Of a stretch of DNA of 64,000 bases, positions 41,519 through 50,013 are shown piece after piece. The notes beneath the pieces were generated by a model, which saw only the letters and a program-made list of their open reading frames with translations, was not told the DNA's origin and ran no database searches. Position 1 is the first letter of the stretch. Every line of letters starts with the position of its first letter. Position numbers and translations under genes: made by a program. The stretch is taken from NCBI RefSeq assembly GCF_036345915.1, contig NZ_CP107785.1, forward strand, positions 6,820,001 to 6,884,000, in the 5' to 3' direction. Origin of the DNA: Nocardia sp. NBC_00565 (GTDB taxonomy: Bacteria; Actinomycetota; Actinomycetes; Mycobacteriales; Mycobacteriaceae).

Positions 41519-44407
41519 TCAGTCACTGCGCATTCGGATTTCGGAGGCGATCTGTTCGCCGTGTCGCACACCGGTGCTCTCATAGAGCACCAGCGCCTGG
41601 GACAACAACTGCTCGGCCAGTTGCGCCTGCCCGGTCTTGACCGCGACCGTGGCCCGGCCGCGCAGCGCATCGGCCTGGCCCAGCGGATCACCGATCCGCC
41701 GGGCGACGTGCTGGGAATCCTCGTAATACCGTTGCGCGTCCCGGTATTCGCCGAAGTGCCGTTCGATATGCCCGAGCCCGCGCAGCGTATCCACCTGGCT
41801 GAACGGGTCATCGATCTCGACCGCGATATCGTATGCCTGCTGGAACATGCGGCGGGCCTTCTCGTAGTCCCCGGCCTTGCGCGCGATATTGCCCAGCCCC
41901 CACAGGGTCCACCCCTCGCCGTACCTGTCGTGGATGTGGCGGGCGATCGACAACGCTTCCTCGAAGTATCGCCGCGCCGTAACCTGTTCTCCCACCAGCC
42001 TTTCGATATGGCCGAGCCCGCGCAGCGCGTCACCTTCCAACTTCCGATGGTTCATATCCTTCGCGATACCGAGCGCCTTGCTGTACAGGTCCTTGGCCTC
42101 GGTCTGCTCACCGAGTCGGCGGATGACCTCGGCCAGGCCCCATTGTGCGGTAGCCACACGAACCGGGTCGCCGATATCGTCCGCGATGCGCAGCGCCTCC
42201 TCCGAGGTGAGGCGAGCGGTTCGATAGTCGGAGGCCGCCCGGGCCACCTGCGCGCGCCCCTGTAGTGCATCGCATTCGGTTGGCCGATTGCCGATCGCTC
42301 TGGCCAGCTCTAGTGCCTGATCGAAGTAGTCGCGCGCCCGCGCGTGATCGCCGGTACTTCGGACGGCTTGGCCGAGTTCGCACAGTACGGCGACCTCGGT
42401 ATGCCGGTCGCCCAACTCGCGGGCGATGGCCACGGCCTGTTCGAAACCCGCGCTCGCCGCCTCATGATGTCCCATCAGCCGGTCGACTCGGCCGCGCCCC
42501 ACCAGCGCCCAGGATTCGGCGCCGCGGTCGCGGACCTGTCCGGCGATGGTCAACGCTCGTCCGAAGAGTCGATGGGCCAGTGACCACTGTCCGGTGCCGG
42601 ACAGATGCGATGCCAGCCGACGCGCCAATTCCGCTGCGTCCGTGGATGGTTCGGCGGCCTGCACACAGCCCTGCAGCATTTCGCGTTCGCGCGTGAGCCA
42701 GGCGCGCGCCTGTGTGGCGTCCTCGGATGGATTCCAGAGATGTTCGCTGCCAGCGGGATCGAAGATCTGATGGGTGCTCGCCCGGCGGGCCACCGCGAGA
42801 CTTTCGTGGACGAGCCGATCGATCACCGCCGCGTGCTCCGCGGGCGAATCCTCGCGCTCGGCGTGCATCCGCGCGCACCATCGCGTGAGATCGTGCATCC
42901 GATAGCGCCGGCCACCCGGCCCGCCGGAGGCCGGATCCAGAAACCCGGCCTCGAAAAGCCTGCGCACCACCATCATTCCGTCGCCCAGCGGCACCGAAGC
43001 CATCGTCGCCATGGCTTCGGCGGTGATCTCCGGCCCCGGGAACCAACCCAGCAGACGCACCGCCCGTTGTTGTTCGGGATCCTGCAGGCGCTGATAGGAC
43101 ATCTCGAAGGCCGCGGCCAGTGACTCGTCCTCGGCCGCGAATTGATCGAAGAGGTGTTCGGCGGCCGAGTCGGCCGAGCGCCGGTACACCGCGGCCTCTT
43201 TCATCCGCGCGGTCAGATTCGCGATATCGGCCGCGCTGTCGGCCAGCATGTCCGCACCGTGGTGGGCGATCTGGCCGCCGATCAGCCGGATCGCCAAGGG
43301 AAGTCGGCCCGCCGTTTCCAAGATCTGGCGGACCGCGCGTTTGTCATAGCCATCGCGGAGGTTGCCTAGTTTGACCAGCAGCTCCTCGGCTTCGTCCCAC
43401 TCCATCACCTCCAGCCGCAGTGGCGCGGCACCGGCGAGGCCGGTGAGTTTGCTGCGGCTGGTGATCAGGACGAAGCAGCCGGGTGCCTGTGGGAGCAGGT
43501 CTTTCACCTGTGCGGTGTCCAGGACGTTGTCGAACACGATCAGCATGCGGCGTTCGCTCATCGTTGTGCGCCAACGGTTCGCGCGCCCGGCCAGGTCCAT
43601 CTCGATGGTTTCGCGAGCGACGCCGACCTGTAGCAGTAGTTGCTCGAGCACATCGATGGGTTCGCGTGGATCGCGGCCGAGGGTGTAGCCGTGCAGGTCG
43701 ACCCAGATCGTGCCGTCGGGATAGTGGCGACCGAAGGCCGCGACCGCGTAGCGGGCCAAGGCGGTCTTGCCGATACCGGTCAGTCCGTCGATGACGTGGA
43801 CGGCAACCGCGCCGCTGCGCAGGTGATCGGTTACCCGGTCGTGCAATTGGGACTTCGGGCCGTCGCGACCGGTGAAATGCGGCACCTCGGCGGGCAGGTC
43901 GCCGCCCGCGGGCACCGGCAGTCGGCCGATGGAACGGCGGGCGAGCGCTTGGTGGTACTCCAGCCGTTCGTGTTCGGGCATATGCGCGAGATCCGCGACG
44001 TCGACGAGTTGGTCCCAGGTGGTGCCGTAGATGGTGGCGAGATTCTTGAGGACGCGGACCGTCGGGCGCACGCCGTAGGGACGCTGCGGTTCGCCGTCGA
44101 GGATGACGCCGTCGCGGGTGAAGGGCCACGCCTCGTATTCGGAAATCCGGCTCGCCTTCATCGCCGCCTTGGCATTGTCGGTGAGTTCGTTGTAACGCTC
44201 GGCGACCATGCCCTGGGTGAGCTCGTTGGCATAGCGCCACGCGGCTCGCGGACGATATCCGCGCTGACGCAGTTCCGCGGCAAACGGTTCCAGCAGTTGA
44301 TGATCCGTCAATCCGAGATCGGCCAGACGATCTCGCAGGCGTCGTCGATCCTCTGCGCTGACGGTGCCTGCGGGACGTGGGCCGGCCTTGCGGCCTGCTC
44401 GATCCAT
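41519..44407 (-). CDS. STAND NTPase with TPR repeats (AfsR-like regulator)
   Basis: A 962-aa signalling protein. The N-terminal ~160 residues form a helical domain (RLRDRLADLGLTDHQLLEPFAAELRQRGYRPRAAWRYANELTQ; VRVLKNLATIYGTTWDQLVDV) like those of actinobacterial HTH-NB-ARC proteins. Then an NB-ARC NTPase: P-loop GLTGIGKTALARYA, Walker B MLIVFDNVL, GRLPLAIRLIGG and the MHD-like YRMHDLTRW. The last ~400 residues are about eight TPR units (GDALRGLGHIERLVGEQ..). It should switch on ligand binding and act as a regulator; a defence role is possible but not supported. ATG at 44407 follows GGGAGGGTGGG. Confidence 0.85.
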   Translation of the reverse strand: MDRAGRKAGPRPAGTVSAEDRRRLRDRLADLGLTDHQLLEPFAAELRQRGYRPRAAWRYANELTQGMVAERYNELTDNAKAAMKASRISEYEAWPFTRDGVILDGEPQRPYGVRPTVRVLKNLATIYGTTWDQLVDVADLAHMPEHERLEYHQALARRSIGRLPVPAGGDLPAEVPHFTGRDGPKSQLHDRVTDHLRSGAVAVHVIDGLTGIGKTALARYAVAAFGRHYPDGTIWVDLHGYTLGRDPREPIDVLEQLLLQVGVARETIEMDLAGRANRWRTTMSERRMLIVFDNVLDTAQVKDLLPQAPGCFVLITSRSKLTGLAGAAPLRLEVMEWDEAEELLVKLGNLRDGYDKRAVRQILETAGRLPLAIRLIGGQIAHHGADMLADSAADIANLTARMKEAAVYRRSADSAAEHLFDQFAAEDESLAAAFEMSYQRLQDPEQQRAVRLLGWFPGPEITAEAMATMASVPLGDGMMVVRRLFEAGFLDPASGGPGGRRYRMHDLTRWCARMHAEREDSPAEHAAVIDRLVHESLAVARRASTHQIFDPAGSEHLWNPSEDATQARAWLTREREMLQGCVQAAEPSTDAAELARRLASHLSGTGQWSLAHRLFGRALTIAGQVRDRGAESWALVGRGRVDRLMGHHEAASAGFEQAVAIARELGDRHTEVAVLCELGQAVRSTGDHARARDYFDQALELARAIGNRPTECDALQGRAQVARAASDYRTARLTSEEALRIADDIGDPVRVATAQWGLAEVIRRLGEQTEAKDLYSKALGIAKDMNHRKLEGDALRGLGHIERLVGEQVTARRYFEEALSIARHIHDRYGEGWTLWGLGNIARKAGDYEKARRMFQQAYDIAVEIDDPFSQVDTLRGLGHIERHFGEYRDAQRYYEDSQHVARRIGDPLGQADALRGRATVAVKTGQAQLAEQLLSQALVLYESTGVRHGEQIASEIRMRSD

Positions 44408-44646
44408 CGCCCACCCTCCCGCGCGCGATTTCCCCGGTCTCGCTGCTGCGTCCACACTAGAGAATCGCAACGCTGATTGTGATTAATTCCTTGGTATCAG
44501 CCGTATTTCCGCTGGTCAAGTGAGTCTGCCGGAGTGAAGAAAGCACTTTTGCCGCTGGGATCGCGACACGCCGAGACGAACTGACATCGTGGAGGGCAGC
44601 AACTGAACACTGTGACAAGTCGCCCCGGCTGAAAGGGGTTCGCGCG

Positions 44647-45006
44647 ATGACGATTACGACCACGCAGTGGCTTATCACCAGCGACGTGGCACACGAGGCG
44701 GCCTTCCGGATCGATGTGCCCGAATCCGGCCGGGGCACCTGGATGCTGTCCTATCTGCCGACCGATCGCCGACTGACGCGAGCGCAGGCACTGACGGGAA
44801 TGGTGGTGGCGGAGATGATCCTGATGGATCAGCTGGATCCCACCGGCCGCTTCGACCTGGAGATCGCCGAATTGCACGCCGCCGAACTCGGTCTGACGCT
44901 GCACGAGGTCATGTGCCTACTCGCACTGCGGGCGCGGATCGGATCGGCGGACGAGACGGCGTCCGATCCGGCCGATCGCATCGAACACGCGGCGGCCAGC
45001 GCTTAG
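44647..45006 (+). CDS. Conserved hypothetical, 119 aa
   Basis: A 119-aa acidic, helical protein (MTITTTQWLITSDVAHEAAFRIDVPESGRGTWMLSYLPTDRRLTRAQALTGMVVAEMI...). I recognise no named domain. The beginning MVTT/TxQWxI..xxHEAAFRIDVPES-like strand pattern followed by long helices recurs in Nocardia small proteins near regulators, which I cannot verify here. The ATG follows GAAAGGGGTT. It is divergent from the STAND gene and converges on the deaminase gene, so it could be co-regulated with the STAND protein. Confidence 0.6.
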   Translation: MTITTTQWLITSDVAHEAAFRIDVPESGRGTWMLSYLPTDRRLTRAQALTGMVVAEMILMDQLDPTGRFDLEIAELHAAELGLTLHEVMCLLALRARIGSADETASDPADRIEHAAASA

Positions 45007-45108
45007 CGCCGCCGAAGACCAACTGGCACTGCGGGTTAGCGCCGGACCCGCAGGGACCCCGCGGTCGCCGTCCCGGAGGGGTCGACGGCGGCCGCGGGCC
45101 GAGCATGG

Positions 45109-46470
45109 TTATCCGGCCTTCGCGACCAGTGCCGCCTGTGCCCGAGCGACCTCGCCGCCGACCTTCTCCTCGTCGACCGTGCGCACCTCGCCATCGCGAA
45201 CCACCTCGCGCCCATTGACGATCAGTGCGGCCAGCGGCGGCGCCGAGCCGAGAATCAGCGCGGCCACCGGGTCATCGATGCCCGCGTGTGCGGGCGTATC
45301 GAGCCGCCACAATGCGAGATCGGCCAGCTTGCCCGGTTCGATCGAACCGATCTCGGCATCCCGTCCGAGTACCCGCGCACCGCCAATAGTGGCCAGCGCC
45401 AAGGCCATTCGGGTGCTGATCGCACGTGGTCCGCCCTTTGCGCGCGCGTAGAGCAGCGCATTGCGCGGCTCCTCGATCATCGAACTGGACTCATTGCTCG
45501 CCGCGCCGTCCACACCGAGGCCGACCGGAACTCCGGCGGCGATCAGATCCGCGGTCCGCGCGATGCCCGCGCCGATCCTGGCATTGGAGGTCGGGCAATG
45601 TGCCACTCCGGTACCGGTTTTCGCCATGGTGGCGATGGCGTCGTCGTCCAGGTAGATGCCGTGCGCGTACCAGACGTCCGAGCCGAGCCAGCCGAGCTGC
45701 TCCAGGTACTGCGCTGGTGTGCACCCGAATTTCTCCGCGCAGAACTCCTGCTCGTCGGTCGTCTCGGCCAGGTGCGTATGCAGACGGACGCCGAGATCGC
45801 GTGCCAGCACCGCGGATTCACGCAGCAGATCGGTGCTCACCGAGAACGGTGAGCAGGGTGCCAGCGCGATCCGCAACATCGAATCGAAGGACGGATCATG
45901 CCAGCGCGCAACGGCATCCGCGCTCGCGGTGAGGATGGCGTCGAGGGTCTCCACCACATCGTCGGGCGGCAGCCCACCCGAACTCTGCCCCAGATCCATC
46001 GAGCCGCGGCACGGATGGAAGCGCAATCCGACATCGGCCGCCGCGGTGATCTCCGCGCCGAGCAGATCGCCACCCGCGCGCGGGAAGACGTAATGGTGAT
46101 CGGTGGTCGTGGTGCAGCCGGTGCGCGCCAGCGAACTGAGCGCACCGGTCGCGGCGACCCGCACCGCCTCCTCGTCGATACCCGCCCAGATCGGATAGAG
46201 CGTGGTGAGCCATTCGAACAGCGTGTTGTCCGCCGCCAGACCCCGGGTGATCCATTGATAGAGATGGTGGTGGGTGTTCACCAGGCCCGGCGTGAGCAGG
46301 CAGCCGCGACCGTCGATGCGGTGCGCATCCGTACCGGGATCGGGCGCGTCGCCCGCACCGACCGCGGTGATCCGGTTCCCGGTAACCGTCACATAGCCGC
46401 GCCGGTACTCGGTGCCGTTCGGGTCGACGGTCGCCACGGCGCACCCGTCGATAACCGTCGTTGTCGTCAT
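45109..46470 (-). CDS. 8-oxoguanine/guanine deaminase
   Basis: A 453-aa amidohydrolase. Metal and active-site motifs: NTHHHLYQW, LHTHLAETTDEQEFC, YAHGIYLDDDAI, HCPTSNARIGAG and LGVDGAASNES. The spacing and motif LAPCSPFSVS fit the 8-oxoguanine deaminase class, which also deaminates guanine-type bases to the xanthine level, feeding xanthine dehydrogenase or urate oxidase. The ATG at 46470 is preferred, an in-frame ATG at 46488 is possible. It lies directly after urate oxidase on the same strand, as the last gene of the second purine block. Confidence 0.88.
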   Translation of the reverse strand: MTTTTVIDGCAVATVDPNGTEYRRGYVTVTGNRITAVGAGDAPDPGTDAHRIDGRGCLLTPGLVNTHHHLYQWITRGLAADNTLFEWLTTLYPIWAGIDEEAVRVAATGALSSLARTGCTTTTDHHYVFPRAGGDLLGAEITAAADVGLRFHPCRGSMDLGQSSGGLPPDDVVETLDAILTASADAVARWHDPSFDSMLRIALAPCSPFSVSTDLLRESAVLARDLGVRLHTHLAETTDEQEFCAEKFGCTPAQYLEQLGWLGSDVWYAHGIYLDDDAIATMAKTGTGVAHCPTSNARIGAGIARTADLIAAGVPVGLGVDGAASNESSSMIEEPRNALLYARAKGGPRAISTRMALALATIGGARVLGRDAEIGSIEPGKLADLALWRLDTPAHAGIDDPVAALILGSAPPLAALIVNGREVVRDGEVRTVDEEKVGGEVARAQAALVAKAG

Positions 46471-46475
46471 TGCGC

Positions 46476-47381
46476 CTACGGTATCCATGCCGGCCCGGCT
46501 TCCGGTGCATCTTCGCGCTGCACGGTGGCGTGAATGAGTCCGTAGGGCCGGTCGGCGGCGTGGTACACCTCGCCGTGATTCTCGATACCGAATCTGCCCA
46601 GGTCGTAGTCGAAGTGATGCTTGTTCGGCGCGGCCAGCCGGATCTCGGCGAGCACCGGATACGCCTCGAGCGCGGCCTTGCCCATTTCGAACAGTGTTTG
46701 TTGCAGGGCCTTCGAGTGCTGCGTCGCGAAGACCTCGACCATCTGCTGCCGGACACCGGAGTACACCGCGTCCCAATCCACCCCGATCGTGGTGGCGAAG
46801 CGCCACTGTACGACGAGGGAGGTCGCGAGCATCCGGTCGTGTGTCGGCGCGAGCACGGTGAATTCGTCGGAGAGGAAGTCGGCGAACTCCGAGCCGGTCG
46901 ATTTGAGGATCACCAGATCCTTGACCCCGCCGATGACCCAGGCGCGCTGCGCGTCACCCTTACCCGCGACAGTGACCGTCGCGGTCCGCACCTCGGGCCC
47001 TTGCCGCACCCAGGTGTAGTCGTGCTCGCTGCCATCGACGGTGACCCGCTGCCAGGCATACTCGTCGACCTCGATGCGCGCGCTGTCGACCGGTGCGGTC
47101 TCGTCGACGAAATGCGCGGCCAGCGCCAGCGCGTAGTCCTCGATCGGTTGCAGACCCGGCTTTTTCGCATACGCGTAGGCGGTCTGCTTCTGGGTATCGG
47201 TGGGCAGCACCTTCGACTGATCACCGGAGACATAGGCATCGGCGAAATCGCCGCGCAGCACCGTGGATACGTTCACATCGCGGATTTCGTGGCGCGCGTC
47301 GTCCCGGTAGATCCGGACGATGCGGTTCTCCGCCTTGCCGTATCGGTTGTCCGACAGCATGATCGGCCCGGTCAGCTCCAT
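46476..47381 (-). CDS. Urate oxidase (uricase)
   Basis: A 301-aa uricase with two T-fold halves: MLSDNRYGKAENRIVRIYRD, VLPTDTQKQTAYAYAK (catalytic Lys/Thr region), LKSTGSEFADFLSDEFTVLAPTHDRMLATSLVVQWRF and PNKHHFDYDLGRFGIEN. It oxidises urate to 5-hydroxyisourate, the substrate of the next enzyme. The ATG at 47381 is the conserved start; AGGAA upstream is 13 bp away, so a closer start (47360 region, MLSDNRYG) is conceivable. It lies between HIU hydrolase and the deaminase. Confidence 0.95.
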   Translation of the reverse strand: MELTGPIMLSDNRYGKAENRIVRIYRDDARHEIRDVNVSTVLRGDFADAYVSGDQSKVLPTDTQKQTAYAYAKKPGLQPIEDYALALAAHFVDETAPVDSARIEVDEYAWQRVTVDGSEHDYTWVRQGPEVRTATVTVAGKGDAQRAWVIGGVKDLVILKSTGSEFADFLSDEFTVLAPTHDRMLATSLVVQWRFATTIGVDWDAVYSGVRQQMVEVFATQHSKALQQTLFEMGKAALEAYPVLAEIRLAAPNKHHFDYDLGRFGIENHGEVYHAADRPYGLIHATVQREDAPEAGPAWIP

Positions 47382-47388
47382 AATTGGC

Positions 47389-47706
47389 TCAGCTTCCTCG
47401 ATAGGTGGAAAAGGCGAAGGGCGACAACAACAATGGGACGTGGTAGTGCCGCTCCTCGATGACGACGAACGTGACGGAGACCTCGGGGTAGAAGGCTTCG
47501 ACTGCGCGCTGCGCGAAGTAAGCGCCGGTGTCGAACACCAGCCGATACGTTCCCGGCGGCAGTGCTGCACCGAGCGCGGCGATGCGGCCGTCGGTATCGG
47601 TGGTCCCCGCACCGAGCACCTCGGCGTCTCGATACAGCGTCACCGCGATACCGGTTGCGGGCGCACCCGCGACGGCGTCGAGCACATGCGTACTCAACGA
47701 ACTCAT
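47389..47706 (-). CDS. 5-hydroxyisourate hydrolase
   Basis: A 105-aa transthyretin-like protein. The family motifs LSTHVLDAVAGAPATGI, ERHYHVPLLLSPFAFSTY and the C-terminal tetrapeptide YRGS are all present. It hydrolyses 5-hydroxyisourate to OHCU. Its ATG overlaps the stop of the OHCU decarboxylase gene (ATGA), and uricase starts 7 bp beyond its stop, so all three are coupled. Confidence 0.95.
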   Translation of the reverse strand: MSSLSTHVLDAVAGAPATGIAVTLYRDAEVLGAGTTDTDGRIAALGAALPPGTYRLVFDTGAYFAQRAVEAFYPEVSVTFVVIEERHYHVPLLLSPFAFSTYRGS

Positions 47707-48206
47707 GCCGGATCACCCAGCAGTCGCCCCAGCCGAATCCGATTGATCTTCGCCAATTCCGTTCGCATAACCCGCCTTTCGGTCTCGGGATCATTGCCGA
47801 GCCGGGCGGTGAGTAGTTCGAGCAGCTCGTCTCCGGACTTACCGGTCGCGCACACCAGGTAGATGTGGCCGAACTTCTCCTCGTAGGCCAGATTGCCCTC
47901 GGCCAGCGCCACCCGCACCGTATCCGCGGCCCCGGCCACTCCGGCCTGCTCGCGCGCCGAGGCCGCGGTATCAGGCCGTGCGCCGATGCGCGGATGTCCG
48001 TCGAGCGCGCGATCGATCTCTTCCTCGTCCAATTCGGCCAGCACCGCATCGGCGGCTTCGCACAGGGCCTCGACACTGGGGTACGGCCGTCCAGCGACAA
48101 GTGACCGAGCCCAGGCCGGGGAGGTGCAACAGGCGAGCAGGGACTCGACGGCCGCCGTCTCGGGCAGCGCGTCGAATCCGGCGAGGCCGAGCCCGTCGTA
48201 TGTCAT
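47703..48206 (-). CDS. OHCU decarboxylase
   Basis: A 167-aa protein of the OHCU decarboxylase family: GFDALPETAAVESLLACCTSPAWARSLVAGRPYPSVEALCEAAD, the catalytic His in ALDGHPRIGA, then EQAGV and NLAYEEKFGHIYLVCATGKSGDELL. It converts OHCU to S-allantoin. The ATG at 48206 (MTYDGLGL) matches family N termini; the frame is open to a GTG at 48242. It overlaps the HIU hydrolase start. It is divergent from the mobA-like gene, the region between being the likely promoter of both. Confidence 0.93.
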   Translation of the reverse strand: MTYDGLGLAGFDALPETAAVESLLACCTSPAWARSLVAGRPYPSVEALCEAADAVLAELDEEEIDRALDGHPRIGARPDTAASAREQAGVAGAADTVRVALAEGNLAYEEKFGHIYLVCATGKSGDELLELLTARLGNDPETERRVMRTELAKINRIRLGRLLGDPA

Positions 48207-48347
48207 CGGACCAGCATCGAATACGACTGCCCTGGTCGCCACTCAAAAGAGATAGATCACTGTCGGCGTGTCGCCGAAAACATGCGGTTTACCCCACGCC
48301 ATCTTTGGGAAACCCGCTGGCTACCACGCGGGACTACCGTCTTACTC

Positions 48348-48956
48348 ATGGCTGTTTCCCACAGCGAAGCTCTCGACCCGGCCGGGCCCCCTTGCGCGGG
48401 CATCGTCTTGGCCGCGGGCGCGGGCACCCGCTACGGAATGCCCAAGGCCCTGGCCGAAGGCGGCGCCTGGCTGCGCGCCGCGGTGACCGCGCTGCGCGAT
48501 GGCGGCTGCGATCCGGTGATCGTGGTACTCGGCGCGACCGGACCGTCCCCGGCGGCCGTCGATCTCCCCGACGGCGTCGAGCATGTGTGGGCGGCGGATT
48601 GGGCGACCGGGCTCGGCGCATCGCTGCGCGCGGGATTGCGGGCCGTTGCGCGGACCCCGGCCCAGTACGTCGCGATCATGCCGGTCGATACCCCCGATGT
48701 CGGCGCGGATGTCGTCGCCCGCGTCACCGCCGCCGCCTTCGCCTCGCCTACCGGCTTGGCGCGGGCTGTGTTCCGCGCCACACCCGGACATCCGGTTGCG
48801 ATGTCGGATAAGCATTGGACCTCGGTATATCAAGCAGCTGTAAGAGATTCGGGCGCACGCACCTATTTGACAGGGAATGACGATATGGTGTGCGTCACGT
48901 GCGACGATTTGGCGACAGGCGATGATCGTGACTTCCCGGCCACGCCGCACGGGTGA
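48348..48956 (+). CDS. MobA/MocA-like nucleotidyltransferase for molybdenum cofactor
   Basis: A 202-aa NTP-transferase with GIVLAAGAGTRYGMPKAL, VIVVLGATG, WATGLGASLRAGL, MPVDTPDV and the PGHPVAM motif. Proteins of this kind beside XdhC add CMP or GMP to molybdopterin to give the cytosine or guanine dinucleotide form used by xanthine dehydrogenase. The ATG at 48348 starts MAVSHSEA. The TGA overlaps the GTG of the XdhC gene (GTGA). Which nucleotide it uses cannot be told from the sequence. Confidence 0.82.
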   Translation: MAVSHSEALDPAGPPCAGIVLAAGAGTRYGMPKALAEGGAWLRAAVTALRDGGCDPVIVVLGATGPSPAAVDLPDGVEHVWAADWATGLGASLRAGLRAVARTPAQYVAIMPVDTPDVGADVVARVTAAAFASPTGLARAVFRATPGHPVAMSDKHWTSVYQAAVRDSGARTYLTGNDDMVCVTCDDLATGDDRDFPATPHG

Positions 48957-50011
48957 GCGGAGCTGAACAGATGCGCGACATCGTCGACGACCTATTGCGG
49001 GTGTGGCATTCTGGCCGGACCGGAGGCCTGGCCACCGTCGTGCGCACCGTGGGTTCGGGGCCGCTCCCGGCCGGCACATCGATCCTGGTGGACGTCAATG
49101 GCGCGGTCTACGGATCGGTCCTCGGCGGCACTGTGGAAACGACCGTGATCGAGGCCGCCACCGAGGCCGCGCGCACTGGTAGACGCGGGCTGCACCGCTT
49201 CGGCGTTCCGCCGGGCGAACCGGGTCTGGACTCCGGCGGCATGCTGGATGTCTTCGTAGAACCGTTCTCGCGCCGGGACTTTCCTGAATTCCCCACCGTG
49301 GCCGCCGAAATCGCCGCACACCGCCGGGTTACCGTGTTCACCGTGGTATGGAATCCGGACCCGGATCTGATCGGGCAGCATCTGGTCACCCCCAAGCGAC
49401 ACGCGACCGAACTGGTCGCGCTACCTGACTCCGATGTCTTCGTCGCCTCGTTCCCCCCGCCGCCGCGCCTGATCATCTTCGGCGCCAACGCCTTTGCCGC
49501 CGCGCTCACCGTGCAGGCCAAACTGCTCGGCTATCGCGTCACCGTCTGCGACTCCCGCGACACCTTCGCGACTGCCGAGGCCTTCCCGGGCGCGCATGTG
49601 GTGGTCGACTGGCCGCACCGGTACCTGAACACCCTCTCGGCGGCGGGCGAAATCGATAGCAGCACCGCGATTGTCGTGCTCGGCCACGATCCGAGATTCG
49701 AGATCCCGTTGCTCACCGTGGCACTGCGGCTACCCGAGCTGGGTTACCTCGCCGCGAACGGATCCTGGTCCGCGCACACCCGGCGCATCGAAGACCTGAA
49801 GGCAGGCGGCTTCGACGACGCGACGCTCGCCCGCCTGCACTCCCCGGCCGGCCTGGATATCGGGGCGCGGACCGCCCCCGAGGTCGCCGTCTCGATCGTC
49901 GCCGAACTGCTGGCCGCCCGGTCCGGTGGGACCGGGCGGCAGGTCGCCGTAGGTTCGGAAACCACACCGGAGGTCGGTGAGTTCTCCACCAAAGCCTCAG
50001 TGGCGCTTTAG
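48953..50011 (+). CDS. XdhC/CoxI family xanthine dehydrogenase maturation protein
   Basis: A 352-aa XdhC: an N-terminal XdhC_CoxI domain (ATVVRTVGSGPLPAGTSILVDVNGAVYGSVLGGTVE) and a Rossmann domain (RLIIFGANAFAAALTVQAKLLGYRVTVCDSRDTFA; VVLGHDPRFEIPLL). It inserts the sulfurated cofactor into xanthine dehydrogenase. The usual conserved Cys in SGGCVE and PCGG is here Thr (LGGTVE) and Ser (DSGG), so sulfur-site chemistry may differ. It is coupled to the mobA-like gene and converges, 3 bp apart, on the ABC importer's substrate-binding gene. Confidence 0.88.
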   Translation: MSGAEQMRDIVDDLLRVWHSGRTGGLATVVRTVGSGPLPAGTSILVDVNGAVYGSVLGGTVETTVIEAATEAARTGRRGLHRFGVPPGEPGLDSGGMLDVFVEPFSRRDFPEFPTVAAEIAAHRRVTVFTVVWNPDPDLIGQHLVTPKRHATELVALPDSDVFVASFPPPPRLIIFGANAFAAALTVQAKLLGYRVTVCDSRDTFATAEAFPGAHVVVDWPHRYLNTLSAAGEIDSSTAIVVLGHDPRFEIPLLTVALRLPELGYLAANGSWSAHTRRIEDLKAGGFDDATLARLHSPAGLDIGARTAPEVAVSIVAELLAARSGGTGRQVAVGSETTPEVGEFSTKASVAL

Positions 50012-50013
50012 CG

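Noticed and set aside
41519..44407. STAND protein as an anti-phage defence (Avs-like) system
   Set aside because: The N-terminal domain is regulator-like rather than a nuclease effector and no defence gene is adjacent.
45007..45108. GC-rich hairpins between the 119-aa gene and deaminase
   Set aside because: Several imperfect stems are possible in this GC-rich gap but none stands out from background.
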